Source: Flectonema sp. DT1601
Lineage: Eukaryota > Euglenozoa > Diplonemea > Diplonemida > Diplonemidae
Length of the DNA: 64,000 nucleotides
NCBI GenBank assembly: GCA_964019425.1
Contig: OZ025781.1
Coordinates: forward strand, 310,001 to 374,000
Reading direction: 5' to 3'
The position numbers and the translations under genes are program-made. Below, piece by piece: positions 28,803 through 40,474 of the stretch. Each line of letters starts with the position of its first letter. The first letter of the stretch is position 1. A model generated the notes under the pieces. That model saw only the letters and a program-made list of their open reading frames with translations, was not told the origin of the DNA and did not search any database.

Positions 28803-29385
28803 TCGATGTTTTCTTTTTTTTTTTAACTAAAAAAGAAAAAGAAAAAAAAATGAAATCATATCTACCACATAAGAACATAAAATCCATCGTAGTCTTGATT
28901 CCTATTTAAAGAGAAGAAACAAATGAGAAATAACAATCAACAAAATACATTCTGTTGGGGGTTGCACAGTTTAGGCAAAGACTCAAAATGTGTAAATATA
29001 TAACTTATATCACAAAAAAAAAACACAGCTCCAAGAAAAGCTCACTGTGCGTATAAAATAAGCAAACACAGTTCTAAAGAACAATATAGTGAGGAAAATA
29101 CGATTAAAAAAGAAAAACTTTCAGATAAAGCAGCCTTTTTTTTTGATTGCAGACAGTATTACTGGGCGCACAGGGAAAAATTAAATAACATTTTGAACAC
29201 AATAAATAAAACGGCTCATAATTTGAAAAAAAAAGAAGAGGGAAAAAAAATGATCGGGGAAAAGGCGAGGGAGTTGGGTAAAAGAAATTTATTAAAAAAA
29301 ATTTATGCCTAATTTTTTTTTTATCTAATCTCCAACAAAAGACATAACTCTCTATTGCTATAAACAAAAGAGAATATTGTACTTT

Positions 29386-29419
<34 letters not shown>

Positions 29420-29830
29420 TCCCACTCAGTGGACTTGTTAAACGAAAAGAAAGAAAGGGTAAATTGATTCTCTTGTGAGATCTGAGTCAAAGTGTTGTTG
29501 TTAGCATAGCTCACGTTTACAAAATAAAAATACCTTCAGGCACCTCTTGACGATTATGTAAAAATTAAAACCTAAAAAGGAAAGGGAAACGGCACTGCAA
29601 ATAGTCATACGCTTGGGTAGTAAGCAATGTCAATATGAAAAACGAAAAGAAAAATTTAAAAAATAAAAAATAAAAATAAAAATCACACACACACACACAA
29701 AACAAAACAAAATAAAACTAAAAAAACATTCTATTTGGTCACCACGCACATCGGCAAACACATACTGAACAAGACAGCTAAAACAGACGAATAATTGGTG
29801 CAGTGCAAGGGCACCGTGTAAATAAGTGAT
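28803..29830. other. Intergenic, 1 kb, low complexity
   Basis: A runs (29389-29417 is 29 nt), an (AC)n tract at about 29684-29698, and 3'-flanking sequence of the AGC kinase. The single long minus-strand frame is phenylalanine-rich translation of these runs and is not accepted. Confidence 0.55.
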
Positions 29831-32209
29831 TTATATATGTAGATGACCGTCTCCTCTCTTCATCGCAGCTTCCTTTTTTGCTAGTTCAGCAATATGCCGA
29901 GTTGCCAACTGAAAAGAGTACAGGGAAAGGCTATCGTCTTGCTGAGGACGTTTTAAAAATTCTTTTAATTTATTGGCGGGTGAGGCTTCTGAAAATACCG
30001 ATTCTTCATCTTCAGAACATTGTAATTCTTCTTGCAAGAAGTTAATGTCAGTGGGGTTGATGCTGTACACAGCTGATCTTTCCTTGAAATTATTCTTTGT
30101 AAGGTCTGGTTTGTATGGAGCCTGTGAGTAAAGAATAGTCGTCCAATCGATCGGTTCTAAAAACGGATGTTCTTTTATTTCCTGAATTCTACTCTCAGGT
30201 GAGAATTGCAATAATTTATCAATCAAATCGGTAGTCTGTTTCGATACCCCAGGATTATCATAGCTGACTCGCAGTATATTATCAAATGTCTGTTGGGCGG
30301 TATCAGCTGCAAACGGAGGACACCCGGTTACAAATTCATAAAGAAGTACTCCCAAAGACCAATAATCTGCCATCTTATCACTATGCTCACCAAGTATAAT
30401 TTCAGGAGCGACATAGTCTGGAGTTCCACCGCCTTTGTCAGTTCTTTGAGAAGAGTGTTTCGGTGTTCCATAACAATATTGAAAAGCATTGTCTGTTTTA
30501 CTTATGATTGTATCAAGAATGAATCCAACGCCTATGTCAGAAAGTCCAAAGTCTGTTAATTTAATATGACCCGTATCACACAATAATATATTATCTGGTT
30601 TTAAATCTCTGTGTACGATCGACATAGAATGAAGGTATTCCAAGGCTAAAAAAACTTCGGCGATGTAGAATCTTGCGGTAACTTCATCAAATGATTCTAC
30701 TCGCTCTAATAAAGAAAACAGATCACCTCCAGGCATGTATTCCATTGCTAAGTATAAGTATTTCGTACTCGCAAAAGAATAGTGTAATTTCACTATTTGA
30801 CTTGATTGGGTGAACGCCATTACGTTTCTTTCATTTAGTAATTTCTGAGTCATCTTTCGAGAAATCACATCAGATTTTGATATTACCTTCAACGCGTAGT
30901 GGTCTTGACTAGTTTTCTTTTCGACTAAAAAAACTCTACCGAAAGTTCCTCTGGCAATGACACCCTTAATGTTGAAATCCGTTATAGAAACCGACGTTGA
31001 TACTCGCAACCTGCTGATATCAACCAGTTCACTTGGTGACATGACGTTAGCCGCAACTTCCAGTAACTCTGCTGCGGAAATGCAAGCATCGCGAGCAGAT
31101 TCTATTAGTTTGCAGAACTCAGTATCAGTCTCTGAAAGTGCGTGTTTGGCCGTATTAGTACATAAAGTGTGAAGCTGGTTAACAGTACTCCACGCATTGT
31201 TAGGATGCCTTTCACACGCAACTTGTCTACACTTGTCAAGAACTCTCGTTAATAATTCAATCTTCTCATGTTGAACAGTCGTTTTTGATCTTTGATGTCG
31301 CAGTGTTGATCTTTTTAACTGCGCCATGACGTGATCCAATACCATCATATTAGTTAATCGTTCTCCACAGACTTCTGTGTGTAGTTCGATTCTCTCTGAA
31401 GGAATCATTACTTCACATATTCGGCATAAAATGTGGGAATTCGGTGACGAACGTGTTTTCTTAAATTTCAAAACTGACAAACACCGAGCGCTAAGACAAG
31501 ACAAGGGAGTCTTGGGAGAACAATTGTGAGGAATCCTGTTGGAAGAACTGCAAACCGGATCAACGTGATACATATCAAGTGGTGGTGGTACAGGATAGAC
31601 TTTTTTCATCCTTGACGGAGGCAGAGGTGCTTGTGCTGAAACCGGACTCGGAAGACCACATTTTAATGCTTTTGGTGTCGCATATTGATCCAGATGAAAG
31701 TCTTCTTCCATTGGAGACACGAATCCAGTATCTAATTTTGGCCATGAATTACCCCTGGATAATTTACCTTTTCCGACAAACATCAACGTTGAAAGATGAT
31801 GGACCCCAAAAAACAATCTAAACTTACGCGTAAAAGATCCATAAATGATCAATAATCGTCTAACGATGACTGTAATGTCAGGGTCTTTACATGTCCTTCT
31901 TAAAAAATAGATTTGATTTCTTCTAGTGCTGAAAGATTCGTTGTTACCGTTAACTAGCTTTCGTATGCTCATGTCTTTAAGGAATAAAACTACTCCTTGT
32001 AAGATTCGTATTGTGTCGTTTAGTTTTTTATCTTTAAATATGGTTGAGGGAAGACCATCTATATCTGTGAGTAGTTTTTCAAGCATTTGATCAAAAGCTT
32101 CCTTCACTGTCTTAAACTTACTTAAAGCTATCGTCAGAGCTGCTGCATACTCTGGTGTCAGATCACTGAATGGTTGAAAACTGTCGGCTGCATCGGAAAC
32201 ATCCTCCAT
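29831..32209 (-). CDS. IRE/MAST/Rim15-like AGC protein kinase
   Basis: A 792-residue serine/threonine kinase. A C2HC-type zinc finger (CRICEVMIPSERIELHTEVC) lies at about residues 261-280, as in plant IRE kinases. The catalytic domain, about 418-690, has GTFGRVF, the ATP-binding lysine in YALKVI, HRDLKPDN (about 533), TDFGLSD (about 553) and GTPDYVAPEIILG. An insertion of about 30 residues sits between DFG and the GTPDYVAPE motif, as in MAST/IRE/Greatwall proteins. An AGC-tail-like segment follows (EPIDWTTIL). The region 1-250 has no recognised domain. Family members act in cell-cycle, cytoskeleton or nutrient signalling. A run of more than 20 A lies against the ATG; CACGACCTATTGTTAG precedes it. 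Confidence 0.9.
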   Translation of the reverse strand: MEDVSDAADSFQPFSDLTPEYAAALTIALSKFKTVKEAFDQMLEKLLTDIDGLPSTIFKDKKLNDTIRILQGVVLFLKDMSIRKLVNGNNESFSTRRNQIYFLRRTCKDPDITVIVRRLLIIYGSFTRKFRLFFGVHHLSTLMFVGKGKLSRGNSWPKLDTGFVSPMEEDFHLDQYATPKALKCGLPSPVSAQAPLPPSRMKKVYPVPPPLDMYHVDPVCSSSNRIPHNCSPKTPLSCLSARCLSVLKFKKTRSSPNSHILCRICEVMIPSERIELHTEVCGERLTNMMVLDHVMAQLKRSTLRHQRSKTTVQHEKIELLTRVLDKCRQVACERHPNNAWSTVNQLHTLCTNTAKHALSETDTEFCKLIESARDACISAAELLEVAANVMSPSELVDISRLRVSTSVSITDFNIKGVIARGTFGRVFLVEKKTSQDHYALKVISKSDVISRKMTQKLLNERNVMAFTQSSQIVKLHYSFASTKYLYLAMEYMPGGDLFSLLERVESFDEVTARFYIAEVFLALEYLHSMSIVHRDLKPDNILLCDTGHIKLTDFGLSDIGVGFILDTIISKTDNAFQYCYGTPKHSSQRTDKGGGTPDYVAPEIILGEHSDKMADYWSLGVLLYEFVTGCPPFAADTAQQTFDNILRVSYDNPGVSKQTTDLIDKLLQFSPESRIQEIKEHPFLEPIDWTTILYSQAPYKPDLTKNNFKERSAVYSINPTDINFLQEELQCSEDEESVFSEASPANKLKEFLKRPQQDDSLSLYSFQLATRHIAELAKKEAAMKRGDGHLHI

Positions 32210-32604
32210 TTTTTTTTTTTTTTTTTTTTTTGTATTATACTAACAATAGGTCGTGTTTACAATTTTCAATAGTGTTTACTGTGTTTTCTCAATTTTTTTT
32301 TTCTTTTTTCTAAATTTTCTGCATACCTTTCTTTAAAGAAAAAAAAAGAAGGGGAAAAAAAAATGCAAATAGCTAAATGACATTATTATTTATTATTATT
32401 TTTTTTTTTTTCTTTAAAAAAGATCGCGTGCTGTCACAGTGACTTTTTTTTAAAATAAAACAAAAATATCTGTGCTCTAGTTTTTTTGTTTGTATGTTTG
32501 TAAACCAAAATCTATTTTTCAACTTTTTATTTTTTTAAAAAAAAAACCACAACACACAGGACTGTTAGCAATCTAGAATTAGACTGGACTACGTGTGTTA
32601 ATAT

Positions 32605-32641
<37 letters not shown>

Positions 32642-32731
32642 ACAACTGCGTTACTATAAAATCTAATGTAATCTAAGAAAAGGGGAATTAGGATATGGAG
32701 AGGAACGTAAACTTATAAAATGAATCTAGAC
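32210..32731. other. Intergenic spacer
   Basis: Homopolymers (32211-32231 T; 32399-32413 T; 32606-32634 A) and leader of the kinase gene. No gene seen. Confidence 0.55.
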
Positions 32732-35700
32732 TCACCTTTTCCAAGTAGGTTGACTGGATGATCTGCCAGAGCGACCCTTTTTTTCATCTTTTGGAGGTGT
32801 GAAAAGTGCTCTCAAAACACCTCCAGCTTGTTCTTGAAGTTGCTGTCGCATAAGTTGGGTTCCCAATTCATGAACAGCCTCTCGATCTGATAATTTTGCT
32901 TTAGAAGAAGCAACGATTGCTGGAGGTGATCTGGCTGGTGTGATCGGACTTGGAGCTTCTTGCCAAGCTCCGAAATTATCATCGCTGTCGTAATCGGCGT
33001 CTTCTACTGTTGAATTCTGTTTTACTGTTCCTCCTTTTGAATTCTTACTTGGACGTTTACTCTTAGTCGCTAAGTGTTTTAGCTCAGAGAGTAATAACTC
33101 CTCTTTCTCGTTTTTCAGTGATTGTTCTTTTTCATGTCTGCTATCACGTTGAGCCTTGTCCTGTTTATGTTTTGTTATTATTAAAAAAAAGAAATCCGCA
33201 AAACTTCACTTTTTACTTTCCTACCAACACTTTTGTTTTGTTTGTGCGTAACCTGCTACGAAATCCTAGTAAAGCAATAGGTTAGTTACGTAGCTCACAG
33301 TCAATAGACAAATATTCATACCATAAATAACCTTTCGTAAACCCCGTCTGCATCCTGTCCTTGAACAGGGACACTTGAAGAGCGAGATTTCTGTTGTTTT
33401 TTTTAATTTATATAAATAAGTACCGAAAACGGTATCGATAAAAATAAAAGTAAACAATAAACATACCTTACTATGTTTTTGTTTTAATTCTTGTTGTTGA
33501 TGCTGGTTGAAACTGTGGTAGAGACCTTGTTTCTTCATTTTAGATAAACATATTTTTGTGAATTCATCAGATGACACGAACTCCCTACCAGAAGCTGCGA
33601 GTGACGGTAGGATGCTATTGCGAGTGAGGAGGAGAAGATTTAGAATTTCGGGTTGGTCATGAGGGAAATTCTTTATATTGTGAACGACAGCTGCGATGTC
33701 GCTCAGGGATGCCCTTCCAGTCTGTTTCTGATCGAATAGCGTGAACATATTTATAATATTAAACACTCGATTCCTCTCAGCGAGTTCACGAGTGCGAGAC
33801 CCAAGGTATTGCCCGACGTTTGCAGTTTCTTGTTTCGACAACAAGTCTCTCTCACGAACTTTATTCTTACGCTCATTCTGTTCAGCTGCATCGTAGAATA
33901 AGTACGCAGGTGGAGATGTTGATCGACTTCGTCCAGTTTTTCCAACACTCTGACTTCTACTTTGACTATGAGCACGTTCGGTCATATCGTGCATTTCGAT
34001 GCCCATTCGGGGTCGCATCATTTTCTGTAACCATTGCTGAGTTTCGTGGCTCTTAACAAGAATCTTTTTTGACTTTGGAGCAGGTAATTCATCGCCTATC
34101 TGTTCTAACAACTCTTTTACACCAGCATCACGCTGTTGTTTCATCGCAACACCTCTTCGATAGACACTGTTATGAACTGCTTTGGAACCTTTTTTCCTTC
34201 CGTTGTGAGTCGGAACAAGCAATTCAGAAATCGGATTTATTGACGGTTGGAAAGTACATCCGTTGAGATCAGCATCAGCGTACCTGTCGTAGAGCTGACG
34301 TTTCTTTTCTATGATTCGATTGTGGTGATCTTGATCATCTCTTCTAGTTCTGACTCCAACACCTCTCGCAAAATCTGATATAATCGGGTGATAGCTGTGT
34401 CTTGCTGCGTCCCAGTGTTCATTTTGTTGTTTGTTTCGAGTTGCCCAAATGTCTTTTAGTCTTCTTTTGATATCACCTTGTTCATGCAAACGATCACCTG
34501 CACTACCATAACGTCTTGAAAGAGGAAGGTGTTCCTGAACTACTTTTACAGTATTTTTCCAAGGATCTATATCCGGGGTAAAGGACGTGTTTGGTCCGTT
34601 TTGCTGCTTTTGAGGAGGTACGCTTCTGTTCCGTTGTTCTCTGTGAGAAGAAGCAGTTGGAGGATTCTTGCCTCTGTTCGGAGACGTTGAATACGCTTCT
34701 CGTCTTTGCTGTGGTGATACAGATCTAGATTTTCTAGGCGCCTTATGAGTTTCCTTCACTGCAGGTTTCGTCTTCCAGTTTGTGTATATTTTATTTATAA
34801 TTTTTGCTCTGCACATTCTTTCTTCTAAACTTTGAAATGGAGCTTGGTGTAGCGTACTTGGAACAGGAGCCTCATCGTTACTGGTAACCTGATCGTCATC
34901 GTTGATATGTTCTTCGCTGTATAGTTTTATAGCAAATTGGTCCAAGTCTTTTTGAATTGCTTTTTTTATTTGCTGAGTCGCGGCGCGTTCGTTTCTTGCC
35001 TGAAGCAGTTCATCATAAGGATCAACGTGTCTGTGAATATTATTATGCTCTGCTTCACGTACTCTAGTGATAACCTTACTATCATCACTATAAACTACCT
35101 TTGACATTGCTGGACGAAGGTCAGTCTCTTCCATCGTCTTTGTTAAACTATTTTGAACCATTTTAGGAATTCTCACAGCACTATTAACACCAGTGACGGT
35201 TGCTTGACGTTCTTTAACAATTCTACGGGAAACTACCGGATTATGCGATGAATTCGTGGGTGAAATCTTTTTTACCGGACGTTGTTGTTTTATTGGTTCT
35301 GGTGATGCAGGACTGTCGGTATTGAAATTCATGGGACTCGGAAAATCAACTTCAGATTGGATTTCCGAAGAAGCAACCGACTCAGGTGTCGGTGTCTTAA
35401 TTATTTCTTCTGTCGGTTTATCAATATGTTCTGGTGATACAATTCTAACACTGTTCTCATTTGGAACTGAACCTCGACGTTTGAACGATGAATTAGAAGG
35501 AACAGGTATCAATAAAGGAGACTTCGATATAGTATTAGTAGCTGGTAGTAATACTGATATTGCTGGGGTTGGTTCTGCCGGTATTGTTGATCCACCCGGA
35601 GAGCATCCAGGGGTCATTCCAAATACAGAGAGAGAAGTTGTCGCGTCGTCACTGGTTGGACTATTACCATGAGAGTCACTGCGCGTATCATTAGTTTCCT

Positions 35701-35968
35701 TTGTTATAATTTGACGAGATGATGCTGGTCCTCCGGTCGGTGATGCCATCTGCGAATGAAACGACATACTAGGGCTAGTCTTGTCTAACGTTCCATCTTC
35801 ACTCTCAGAACGAACTACTTCACTGTCCATATTACCTCTTTGAGATCTCGAAAAATGAGATTGCGAGAGGGGATCGAACTGAATGCTATTTGTTGATGTG
35901 TCATCCTCTGAATCAAGATCGAGATCCAAATGACGTCTTCTCGGAAGCTCATCCTCGTCCGACGACAT
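32732..35968 (-). CDS. EF-hand/CTFxPxI-type cytoskeletal or flagellar protein, three exons
   Basis: Exons 33467-35968, 33322-33390 and 32732-33160 join through introns of 76 and 161 nt into 999 residues. The N-terminal half is acidic and Ser/Pro-rich. The middle has KKRQLYDRYADADLNGCTF followed by QPSIN, a motif repeated in many flagellate and ciliate structural proteins. Residues about 735-830 resemble a degenerate EF-hand pair (FNIINMFTLFDQKQTGRAS; EFVSSDEFTKICLSKMKKQG). A Gln/Lys-rich coil (HQQQELKQKHSK) continues into exon 3. The small exon 2 encodes KSRSSSVPVQG and onward. The last codons overlap a GTGAGT donor-like site, so an additional exon cannot be excluded. ACTTCCCACAATCAG lies 9 nt before the ATG. 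A flagellar/axonemal role is inferred. Confidence 0.78.
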
Positions 35969-35977
35969 GTCTGCCTA

Positions 35978-36368
35978 CTGATTGTGGGAAGTTAACATAA
36001 CAACTAATTGTGAACCCTCCTGGAGTTTAAAAGCAAGTCAGGGGTACGTCAACTACCTGAAGTCTCATTTCACTGAACTGAACAAATCAAATAATAATAA
36101 TGAAAAATCAAAAAAAAAAAATTTTTCATTAATTTTTTTAGTTTCGAAAATCGCTGTATTAAAATATTTTTTTTATTATTATTATTATTAATATCATGTT
36201 TTAGTGCATACACACACACAACCGATACATTGGTACCGATCAAGGAGGTTAAGCAACCATAAACCATTCAATAAGTTAATTAGCAGTGTTGCCTGCTTCA
36301 GTCAGTCAATGTAGTCTATTCTGACTATGAGTTGGATTGTCGTTCTTTAGAGCTGTCTTCAGAAATTA
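35978..36368. other. Spacer with (TTA)n microsatellite
   Basis: An AAT/TTA-rich stretch (about 36090-36192, clear (TTA)n at 36172-36190) and a short CA tract (36212-36220). No gene seen. Confidence 0.55.
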
Positions 36369-36617
36369 TTAAGTCCGCCATCTGTCACCTATTTCTTCAT
36401 ATCCCATTTCTAAATAAACCTCACGAGGTTCTTTTGACTTCTTCGTCCTTAGTGATCGTTTTGTTATAAAGAAAACTGTTCCAACGATTCCCAACAACAC
36501 ACAACCACTCACATAAACAAGTTGAGTCTGAGCTGTCGCCGATATGTCTTCAGCCGCGACAACACTTGTCGACAACACGACTGTTAGTAAAGCAGTTGAG
36601 GAGAGTGATAATTTCAT
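36369..36617 (-). CDS. Tiny type I membrane protein, 82 residues
   Basis: Signal peptide (about residues 1-21, ending STSVVAAED), a 12-residue luminal segment, a transmembrane helix (about 34-52, VSGCVLLGIVGTVFFIT), and a basic then acidic cytoplasmic tail with YLEMGYEEIG, which has tyrosine-based sorting or phosphorylation potential. GTTTTATTTTTCTCAG lies about 45 nt upstream of the ATG with a short upstream reading frame between. No family recognised. The clear signal-anchor logic supports it being real. Confidence 0.6.
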   Translation of the reverse strand: MKLSLSSTALLTVVLSTSVVAAEDISATAQTQLVYVSGCVLLGIVGTVFFITKRSLRTKKSKEPREVYLEMGYEEIGDRWRT

Positions 36618-37009
36618 ATTAGTTTGTTATAAGTATTAATTGGGTGGGTCATTGCTGAGAAAAATAAAACTAAAAAAAAAAACACCATTATCTTACAACA
36701 CCCAACAAGTTAAAACAGGTTTACCGCTTTTATTATAATTATATCTGATGAAAGGGGTTAAAGTAACATTATGATCATGAATATTATCATTGTCGACCAG
36801 TAGATCTGGTTTTCAAATTGGCTTGCTGGACCACAACATAGGGTCAGCTGGCAGCAAAAAAAAACGGGGACGAAAAGAAAAAAAAAACAATAACTAATGC
36901 CACAGTGTGCTTACACGTAAATGGGATGAGTAAAACCTTTTGGGAGGGGGGTTTCACCAAAAAAATTCGTTGTTTTTTTTTTTGTGATCAATAAGACACT
37001 AACAGGAAC
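36618..37009. other. Short spacer
   Basis: A/T-rich, with leader of the 82-residue protein and 3'-flank of the carboxypeptidase gene. No gene seen. Confidence 0.55.
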
Positions 37010-38350
37010 TTAGAAGTTCTTGTGTCCAAGGAACGTGTTTACCATGGCAAGGGCGTTTTGTGGCTGGTCAGCTGGGACCATGTGTCCAGCGTTGTGCATC
37101 TGAAGGAAGGTAAAGTTCTGAGCGGTACGTGCAATACCAGCCTGGGTTCCGGCAACGCTCCATGGGTGGTCCTTTGCTGCGTTGAAGGCGGTCTTACCTG
37201 CCCATGGAAGAGCAAGAGTCCAGGCCTTGTTTCCGAGCCAGTTACAGATAAAGTCAACCTCTCCAGCGTAGATCAAAACTCTAATTCCGTTTGCCAACAA
37301 GTCAGGGATCTGGTTCTGGTAGTTCTTCATCCAGTCAGCAGCAAACTGACGGTTGACGTTGAAGTTACATGATTCCCACTTGGCGTTAACTCCTAAAGCT
37401 TGTTGAGTAGTCTTTGAGTTCAAGTAAGTATCAATGTTTGACATATCATAACAAAGTGGAGGAACAGCACACTTAATTCTGATGTCGTATGGGTTCATTC
37501 CAGTCTGGGAGTATGGGGAGATCTCAGCGGCGTTGCACTTCTCCTGGGCGAACTCACAGCTGAGGGCACTTCCTCCGTTGTTGCACTTAGTGATAGCAGC
37601 AATGCATGATGGGACAGCGTTCTGCATCTGCTGGTAGGCATCAAGAGTGACGACTGGGTGACCCTGGTAGGCCTGGGAGAAGTTGTAGGCGAGTTGTCCG
37701 TAGTAGTTGTACTGAATCTCTGGGTCAGTAAGACCGTTACCAACACCAAGACCAGAAAGGTTAATTCTAATTCCTTCTCCTGACTTCATTCCTTCCCAAA
37801 CACGGTGAGCGGTGGCAGGAGCGTAGTGTCCTCCGTATGACTCTCCGAAGATGTAGAACTCAGTGTTCCAGTCTGGGTGGTCCTTGAAGAGAGCCTGAAG
37901 GAACTGGTACATGTCCTCAGCGACACCCTTCTCGTCCTTGTCATCCATAACACCAGTAGAGAAACCAACTCCAGCAGGTTGATCAATGTAGATCAAGTTA
38001 GCGTTGCTGTTCCATGAGAAAGGGTTTGGAGTGGTGTCAGTTCCTTCCTTGTTTACGTGACATGGACCGTTCTCGTAGAACAAGGCAACTTCGGAGCTGC
38101 ATCCTGGTCCACCAGTCATCCACAAGATGGTTTTGGTGTCCTTGGTGGCGTTTCTTGCGCTGAAGGCCCAGTAGAAGTAATCCTTCTTACCGCTGTCAAT
38201 GCTGTAGCTTCCAGCGTACTGCTTAACATTCTTATCACAGATGGTTGGGTTAACGGTGTTGATTAACTCACCAGTGTGGTCCTCTCCTCTGAAGCTCCAT
38301 TGGTTGGCTGCGACCGCCGCAGCGGTCATCATCATCGAAACAGCTTGCAT
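37010..38350 (-). CDS. Serine carboxypeptidase (peptidase family S10)
   Basis: A 446-residue secreted or lysosomal/vacuolar peptidase, removing C-terminal residues at acid pH. A signal peptide (residues about 1-16) leads into the mature enzyme. GGPGCSS (80-86) forms the oxyanion site; the nucleophile is Ser171 in FGESYGGHYAP; the catalytic Asp (about 366) lies in GEVDFICN; His (about 423) in MHNAGHMVPADQPQ. Conserved Cys and several N-x-S/T sites fit export. Codon use is extremely biased, like the neighbouring ribosomal genes, so this is probably an abundant protein. The acceptor TTCTTATTTACCAAACAG, 14 nt before the ATG at 38350, excludes the upstream in-frame codons. Confidence 0.95.
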   Translation of the reverse strand: MQAVSMMMTAAAVAANQWSFRGEDHTGELINTVNPTICDKNVKQYAGSYSIDSGKKDYFYWAFSARNATKDTKTILWMTGGPGCSSEVALFYENGPCHVNKEGTDTTPNPFSWNSNANLIYIDQPAGVGFSTGVMDDKDEKGVAEDMYQFLQALFKDHPDWNTEFYIFGESYGGHYAPATAHRVWEGMKSGEGIRINLSGLGVGNGLTDPEIQYNYYGQLAYNFSQAYQGHPVVTLDAYQQMQNAVPSCIAAITKCNNGGSALSCEFAQEKCNAAEISPYSQTGMNPYDIRIKCAVPPLCYDMSNIDTYLNSKTTQQALGVNAKWESCNFNVNRQFAADWMKNYQNQIPDLLANGIRVLIYAGEVDFICNWLGNKAWTLALPWAGKTAFNAAKDHPWSVAGTQAGIARTAQNFTFLQMHNAGHMVPADQPQNALAMVNTFLGHKNF

Positions 38351-38631
38351 TTTAGATAAAAGATCTGTTTGGTAAATAAGAATCAACAAACTCCATAAAA
38401 TATCGAATCACATGAATTGCCACACCATTCGAATTCAAGATTATATGCTAATTACTGATAAAAGGAAATATATTTTATTTTTTACTTGTGAAATGTTGCT
38501 AACATATTTTATTTGATTGGGAATGGGATACGGGAGCTCTCAACTAGAAAAAAGAAAACCAGAAAAGCATGAAAAGTGAACATATTTTGTATTGGGGAAT
38601 AATACAACTGAACACACACACGCCACCCAGC

Positions 38632-39388
38632 TTAACGGTATCTCCAGAATCTGACGACGTTGTGTCTTTTCCAAACAGCTCTGGCACTCGGTCTGAACTG
38701 GTTGGCCTTGTGTCCCTTGTGACGAAGACCACGGTGCTTACGTCCAGCGCTGGTCAATCCTCTGGCTTCACGTCTCTTGTGGACAGACTTAGCGATCCAG
38801 TTGATTCTTGGGTCTCTTCTGATTGATGGAGCAGCAGTGTTAATACAGATGACTTCATACCACTTGAAGGTACCATCACTGTTTACCCAGTAAGAGTTCA
38901 ATACTCTCAAGGATCCAATAGCACGGCCAACCTTCTCTTCAGCGATAGACTGAATGTTCTTCTTGTTCTTCAACTGATTAACACCAGCAGTCTTTGGCTT
39001 ACCGTAACAGATACCTCTGTGAGCTGGTCTCTTACGTCCTCCACGACGGATCTGTTGTTTTGTTGAATTTGTAATTCGAGGGAGAGGTCCAAATAAGAAA
39101 GTGATAACTTATAATATTATGAATGGGTTGGTATCTTAATCCAAATATGAAAGACGAGTGCCTTAACAGAAATAAATAGAAAAGATCACATACACGAATA
39201 CGGAAGACGCTGTACCCATCCTTACGCTTGTAACCCATACGACGTGCCTTCTCTGGTCTAGTTGGGTGAGGAACTCTAATCAGACGCTTCTGATGACGGT
39301 ACTCCCAGCATCTGACACGCTGAAGGAATCGAAGCACGTCAGACTGCTTCTTCTTCCATACCTCGTTCATGTAGGTATAAGCTCCCAT
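38632..39388 (-). CDS. RPL15: 60S ribosomal protein L15 (eL15), copy 1, two exons
   Basis: Exons 39194-39388 and 38632-39051 join across a 142-nt intron (GTATGT...ACAACAG) into the full 204-residue eL15, matching the usual family length from [11 protein letters not shown] to [13 protein letters not shown]. It is a core 60S protein near the peptide exit tunnel. Signature stretches [26 protein letters not shown] and DPRINWI are intact. CCATTTCCCCTTTCAG precedes the ATG. Unlike copies 2 and 3, this copy lacks the 3'-UTR hairpin cassette; its intron resembles that of copy 3. Confidence 0.96.
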
Positions 39389-39627
39389 CTTGAGATCTCT
39401 GAAAGGGGAAATGGTAAAGTTATTTTGCAACTTTCAAACACGTTTACAAACAGTAATACAAAGAAGGCTAAACTCACTACGATACGTGACTGCAATCAAC
39501 TCAAACAGTAGTTCCCGAGGATTAACATATTTTAGGTTTTCTTTGCATTGAATTGGTATTTAATTGATGAAGACTTGTGGGGTATAAAGTTAAACTTTTT
39601 GTTTAACAATGATTAAAAATATTGAAT

Positions 39628-39685
39628 AAAAAAAAGCAAATAACGGAGGGAAGCTCGCAAGCCTCCCATCCGGTTGTCGACACCC
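39628..39685 (-). terminator. 3'-UTR hairpin cassette of RPL15 copy 2
   Basis: On the transcript strand, just after the stop codon, GGGAGGC and GCTTCCC form a 7-bp stem (one G-U pair) with a 6-base loop, followed within about 15 nt by a U-run. The same 50-nt cassette follows copy 3 but not copy 1. It might act in 3'-end processing, mRNA stability or transcription end; its role is inference. Confidence 0.45.
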
Positions 39686-39688
39686 AGC

Positions 39689-40474
39689 TTAACGGTATCT
39701 CCAGAATCTGACGACGTTGTGTCTTTTCCAAACAGCTCTGGCACTCGGTCTGAACTGGTTGGCCTTGTGTCCCTTGTGACGAAGACCACGGTGCTTACGT
39801 CCAGCGCTGGTCAATCCTCTGGCTTCACGTCTCTTGTGGACAGACTTAGCGATCCAGTTGATTCTTGGGTCTCTTCTGATTGATGGAGCAGCAGTGTTAA
39901 TACAGATGACTTCATACCACTTGAAGGTACCATCACTGTTTACCCAGTAAGAGTTCAATACTCTCAAGGATCCAATAGCACGGCCAACCTTCTCTTCAGC
40001 GATAGACTGAATGTTCTTCTTGTTCTTCAACTGGTTAACACCAGCAGTCTTTGGCTTACCGTAACAGATACCTCTGTGAGCTGGTCTCTTACGTCCTCCA
40101 CGACGGATCTGTTGTTTTGTGTTTTATCCTCTTAAAGAAAGATTCCTTTTGGTTGCATTCCCTTCTGGGGAAACAAAATATAAATCAACCAAGTGTGTTG
40201 GATTACTATGATAAGGTTCAACTCAACTACTGGTATCACACATTAGATTTATTATTCAAAGCAGATTGTAATCACATACACGAATACGGAAGACGCTGTA
40301 CCCATCCTTACGCTTGTAACCCATACGACGTGCCTTCTCTGGTCTAGTTGGGTGAGGAACTCTAATCAGACGCTTCTGATGACGGTACTCCCAGCATCTG
40401 ACACGCTGAAGGAATCGAAGCACGTCAGACTGCTTCTTCTTCCATACCTCGTTCATGTAGGTGTAGGCTCCCAT
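39689..40474 (-). CDS. RPL15: 60S ribosomal protein L15 (eL15), copy 2, two exons
   Basis: Exons 40280-40474 and 39689-40108 encode the same 204 residues as copy 1 with almost identical DNA. The 171-nt intron (40109-40279) is unrelated to those of copies 1 and 3 apart from the splice signals. CACTTTCCCATCAG lies 13 nt before the ATG, and that leader (GTTGTCACCAAA) is shared with copy 3. Identical exons next to unlike introns suggest ongoing conversion of the coding parts. Confidence 0.96.

Noticed and set aside
35256-35672. 138-codon plus-strand frame
   Set aside because: Antisense of the Ser/Pro-rich part of the 999-residue protein.
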